From the NCBI GenBank assembly GCA_002633005.1, contig NMRA01000081.1:5995-69994 (forward strand): a stretch of 64,000 nt of DNA. Direction: 5' to 3'. The position numbers were made by a program, and so were the translations under genes. Each line of letters opens with the position of its first letter. Position 1 is the stretch's first letter. This DNA is from Phoronis australis. Its lineage: Eukaryota; Phoronida; Phoronidae. The notes beneath the pieces were generated by a model. The model searched no databases and had not been told where the DNA came from. It worked only from the letters and a program-made list of their open reading frames with translations. Shown here in pieces: positions 60,576 to 64,000 of the stretch.

Positions 60576-61590
60576 CTGAAGTTGGAGAAACAGGGCTCAG
60601 TGCAAGAAATAGCACTCATTGTATTAAAAGTTACAAATAAAACAACCAGGCATCATTAAATAAAAACATTCCTCAGACAAATACATAACTGCTATTTCAG
60701 TATTGGTTACCCAATTTATTATTTAATCAGTCAATGATGATTTTCATATCACAATACACTGATCGATCTTACTCTTGTTTTGAGGTATGAAAAGTTATAT
60801 ATCCTGATAGCATGCAATCTCTATTTCTAAAAATTATCCTTTTTCGGATGACACTGCCATGACAAAATGGAAACTTAAGTTTCAGATTAATGCTGCACTA
60901 AAAGCGACTCAGGTGTTATATCATTATTCAGTACATGTTATAGACACTGACTTTGGCACATTAGCAGTTCATGTAGTTTAATGAATTTCTTTAGAAACAT
61001 TCTCCATTATTTTTATAGGTAATAAATAGATAGAAATTTAACAACAAGTTGAAGTCGTTCATATAATAACTTTATAGTTCAATTCCAAAAACAGTTTCTA
61101 CAGTGCCAACAAAACTTTCCCAACAAAAATGCTCATCTCTATAGCAGGAAAAATCTTTAACATTTTCAAAAGTACACACCATGACAACCGTACCATAAAC
61201 ATACAGACCACAATACAGGAAAAACTAGACAGCATTAAAACTGACCATAACATTTGCTGAGCCAAGTCCCGAACAAATAGATAGGATCAAGGTATATCCA
61301 AGAACAACAGACAAATTTATGCAAACGAGTACATGGCATGCATGAATAGTTTGACAGCAGAGCCTCCTGTAGGCAGAATTCACTGATTACACGACAGTGT
61401 TGTTGGTTGGTAGCTTCCATACACAGTGTTCCAAATTCTGCGAACTTTTGCCGATCTTCCAATATATTGTTGGTATGTCTCTTGGTGACCAGCTGTGTAT
61501 ATTTGTTCTCTGGGAGATCGATGAATATACCAAAACTTTAAAAGCGTATGTATGAAATATGCCCCCCGTCAAGACTGTCGCATATATAAC

Positions 61591-64000
61591 GAACTTTGCA
61601 TACACGTGCACACGACCAAAAGAGAAGAACGATGTCTGCCCAGCCATAGTGTAGGCCAGCAAGTAACACACACAAGTGCTGGTGTGTGTGTGTTTGTGTG
61701 TGACGAGAAGCTGAACAGCTGTTTATGTTAATATATTACAAACACCACAGTGATGGGGAGTTACTATGTCACTCAAAAAGCAGAAATACTAAGAATTTGA
61801 AATTTATAGTATTATACAGTACAATTTAAAATTATGAAGACAAAATATCTCAGAATTCCTCATCTTGATGGCTGAGCGGAAGCCTAAGTCATCGTCATGG
61901 TAGTCTTCCCCTTAATTGTAAGGTGACTAATTAAGCCATTTTGTAATTAGAATTTTGGTGCCCCAAAAGTTATCACCACTCATTTCTGTTGTTACTGAGC
62001 AGACTTGGCCGTCACCACAGGAAACAGTATTTATCTGTCACTGTCTTGTACTGCACATGGGTAATTTTGATACTAAAACTAGGTCTTCATCATAATCCCT
62101 TGACAATTAAAGAGTTCAATATCTCATTTCACAACCAAGAGCAACATTTATGACGGATGGGAAAACCTGAATTCCACATCAAGTGTAGGGTATTTACACT
62201 CCCTTATTTCTACAACATCCAGAGCAACATGTATTTGACGTTATCTGGGAATCATCCCACAGTGGTACTTTTTCCTGCAAAGGAATATTTTATCATATTT
62301 GCAAGATTGCTAGAGGATAGCTGCTGATTTCAGCAAACCTGATGCCCGTAAATACTTGAAATTCTATCATTTTTCACACATTGCCTGGCGGCCTCAATTG
62401 CATGCCAGGAAGTTTCTTTGTTAATTCACATTCCCCTCTATTTCAAATTTTTTGTGTGACAAAATCAGAGAGTGGATACTATTTTCCGATGCGGACATGG
62501 GTAGTATATGTTTCTCTGCATTTGAGTCTCAACCTAGCATTTGAAAATCTACAGCAAAGAGTGACATAGCACTTCCACATAATCAAACAGTTAAACTTTA
62601 GGCTGCTATAAACCCACATTCCACCACAAAACTGACCTCAACTAGTTCCAAACCCACACCAGAGGAGATTTCTGGGCTAGAAAACTGCTCGNATTCTCAC
62701 CCAGTGAGATTTTCACTCAGTGAGAATTTCAATAACACAAATTCTCACTAATTTGCATAGCATTCCTACTGAGTGAGAATTTCTGTAAGACAAATTCTCA
62801 CTGACTGGGAATGCTATGCAAATTAGTTAGATTCTCACTGAATTCTAACTGGAATATCACTGTATTCTCACTAGAGTGAGAATTTTTTCTCACTAATTTA
62901 AATGGCATTTTAATTAGTTAGATTCTCACTGGAATCTAACTGGAATCCAGTGAGATTCTCACTGGTTTTCGGGATTAGAATTTCCTGAAGCTTTTTCATA
63001 AGGGGTGTATTTAATGAACTTTGCATACACGTGCACACGACCAAAAGAGAAGAACGATGTCTGCCCAGCCATAGTGTAGGCCAGCAAGTACTGAACACAC
63101 ACAAGTGCTGGTGTGTGTGTTTGTGTGTGACGAGAAACTGAACAGCTGTTTATGTTAATATAAACACCACAGTGACGGGGAGTTACTATGTCACTCAAAA
63201 AGCAGAAATACTAAGAATTTGAAATAATAGTATTATACAGTACAATTTAAAAGTATTAAGACAAAATAACCCAGAATTCCTCATCTTGATGGCTGAGCGG
63301 AAGCCTAAGTCATCGTCATGGTAGTCTTCCCATTGCAAGGTACCTAATTAAGCCTTTTTTTAATTAGAATATTGGTGCCCGAAAAGTTATCACCACTCAT
63401 TTCTGCTGTTAGCAGACTTGGCCGTCGCCACAGGAAACAGTATTTATCTGTCACTGTCTTGTACTGCACATGGGTAATTTTGATACTAAAAATAGGTCTT
63501 CATCATAATCCCTTGACAATTAAAGAGTTCAATATCTCATTTCACAACCAAGAGCAACACTTATAACGGATGGGAAAACCTGAATTCTAGGTATTTACAC
63601 TGCTCTCTTATTTCTACAACATCCAGAGCTACATGTATTTGACGTTATATGGGAATCATCCCACAGTGGTACTTTTTCCTGTAAAGGAATATTTTATCAT
63701 ATTTGCAAGAGTGCTAGAGGATAGCATTTCAGCAAACCTGATGCTCGTAAATACTTGAAATTTTATCATTTTTCGCACATTGCCTGGCGGCCTCAATTGC
63801 ATGCCAGGAAGTTTCTTTGTTAATTCACATTCCCCTCTATTTCAAATTTTTTGTGTGACAAAATCAGAGAGTGGATACTATTTTCCGATGCGGACATGGG
63901 TAGTATATGCATGTTTCTCTGCATTTGAGTCTCAACCTAGCATTTGAAAATCTGCAGCAAAGAGTGACATAGCACTTCCACATAATCAAACAGTTAAACT
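61591..64000. repeat. About 1-kb direct duplication
   Basis: 61591-62599 is repeated from 63015 to the window end with a few per cent divergence and small indels; N at 62692 between them. No exon was found here. Confidence 0.85.
62692..62970. repeat. AGTGAGAAT/ATTCTCACT palindromic array
   Basis: Many inverted and direct copies of AGTGAGAAT, including a strong 35-bp hairpin (62748-62782 with 62792-62826). Confidence 0.8.

Overview
Eukaryotic nuclear DNA from a metazoan, most likely a marine invertebrate. The evidence is spliced genes with GT-AG introns of 0.3-4 kb, a receptor built from SRCR, WSC, kringle and EGF modules, a single-exon TPR protein of the interferon-induced IFIT type, and a dense background of MITEs, foldback elements, a tRNA-derived SINE and minisatellites. 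Lancelet, hemichordate, echinoderm and cnidarian all remain possible; sequence reading alone does not choose between them. Nothing prokaryotic or viral was seen.

Four genes were rebuilt exon by exon with matching splice phases. (1) 5041-14227, minus: fatty acyl-CoA reductase, 10 coding exons, 518 aa, complete, with a probable non-coding first exon near 16.8 kb. (2) 22116-40867, minus: a transmembrane receptor, 12 coding exons, 724 aa. Its order is signal peptide, SRCR, SRCR, WSC, kringle, kringle, three EGF modules, proline-rich stalk, membrane helix and a short basic/acidic tail. Several of these exons (signal peptide, second half of SRCR 1, tail) are short and were found by following splice phase. 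(3) 42317-44770, plus: an intronless 817-aa TPR protein whose last 160 residues read as a divergent TIR domain. (4) 46396-60575, minus, 5' end outside the window: a kinesin-9 family protein, KIF6-like; the last 13 exons are visible (about 1,020 aa), from the end of the motor domain to the stop.

Layout: 1-5 kb is gene-free with an AAT microsatellite, a long foldback hairpin, an 88-bp tandem duplication and a 28-bp minisatellite. 5-17 kb is the reductase. 17-22 kb is intergenic, with a duplicated segment that carries a conserved minus-strand membrane-helix frame and a 1-kb long-inverted-repeat transposon. 22-41 kb is the receptor, with transposon insertions in its introns. 41-42.3 kb is the divergent promoter region shared by the receptor and the TPR-TIR gene. 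46-60.6 kb is the kinesin. 60.6-64 kb is repeats and a ~1-kb duplication.

Receptor (2) and TPR-TIR gene (3) are head to head, 1.45 kb between start codons. Both have architectures suggestive of recognition or innate immunity, so this pair is the most attractive candidate for an undescribed module. A second notable point is a transposon copy at 29.7-30.2 kb that supplies an ATG and the first codons of an alternative signal-peptide exon for the kringle/EGF half of the receptor. Four single-N positions occur; three lie next to near-identical duplicated sequence and are probably assembly joins.
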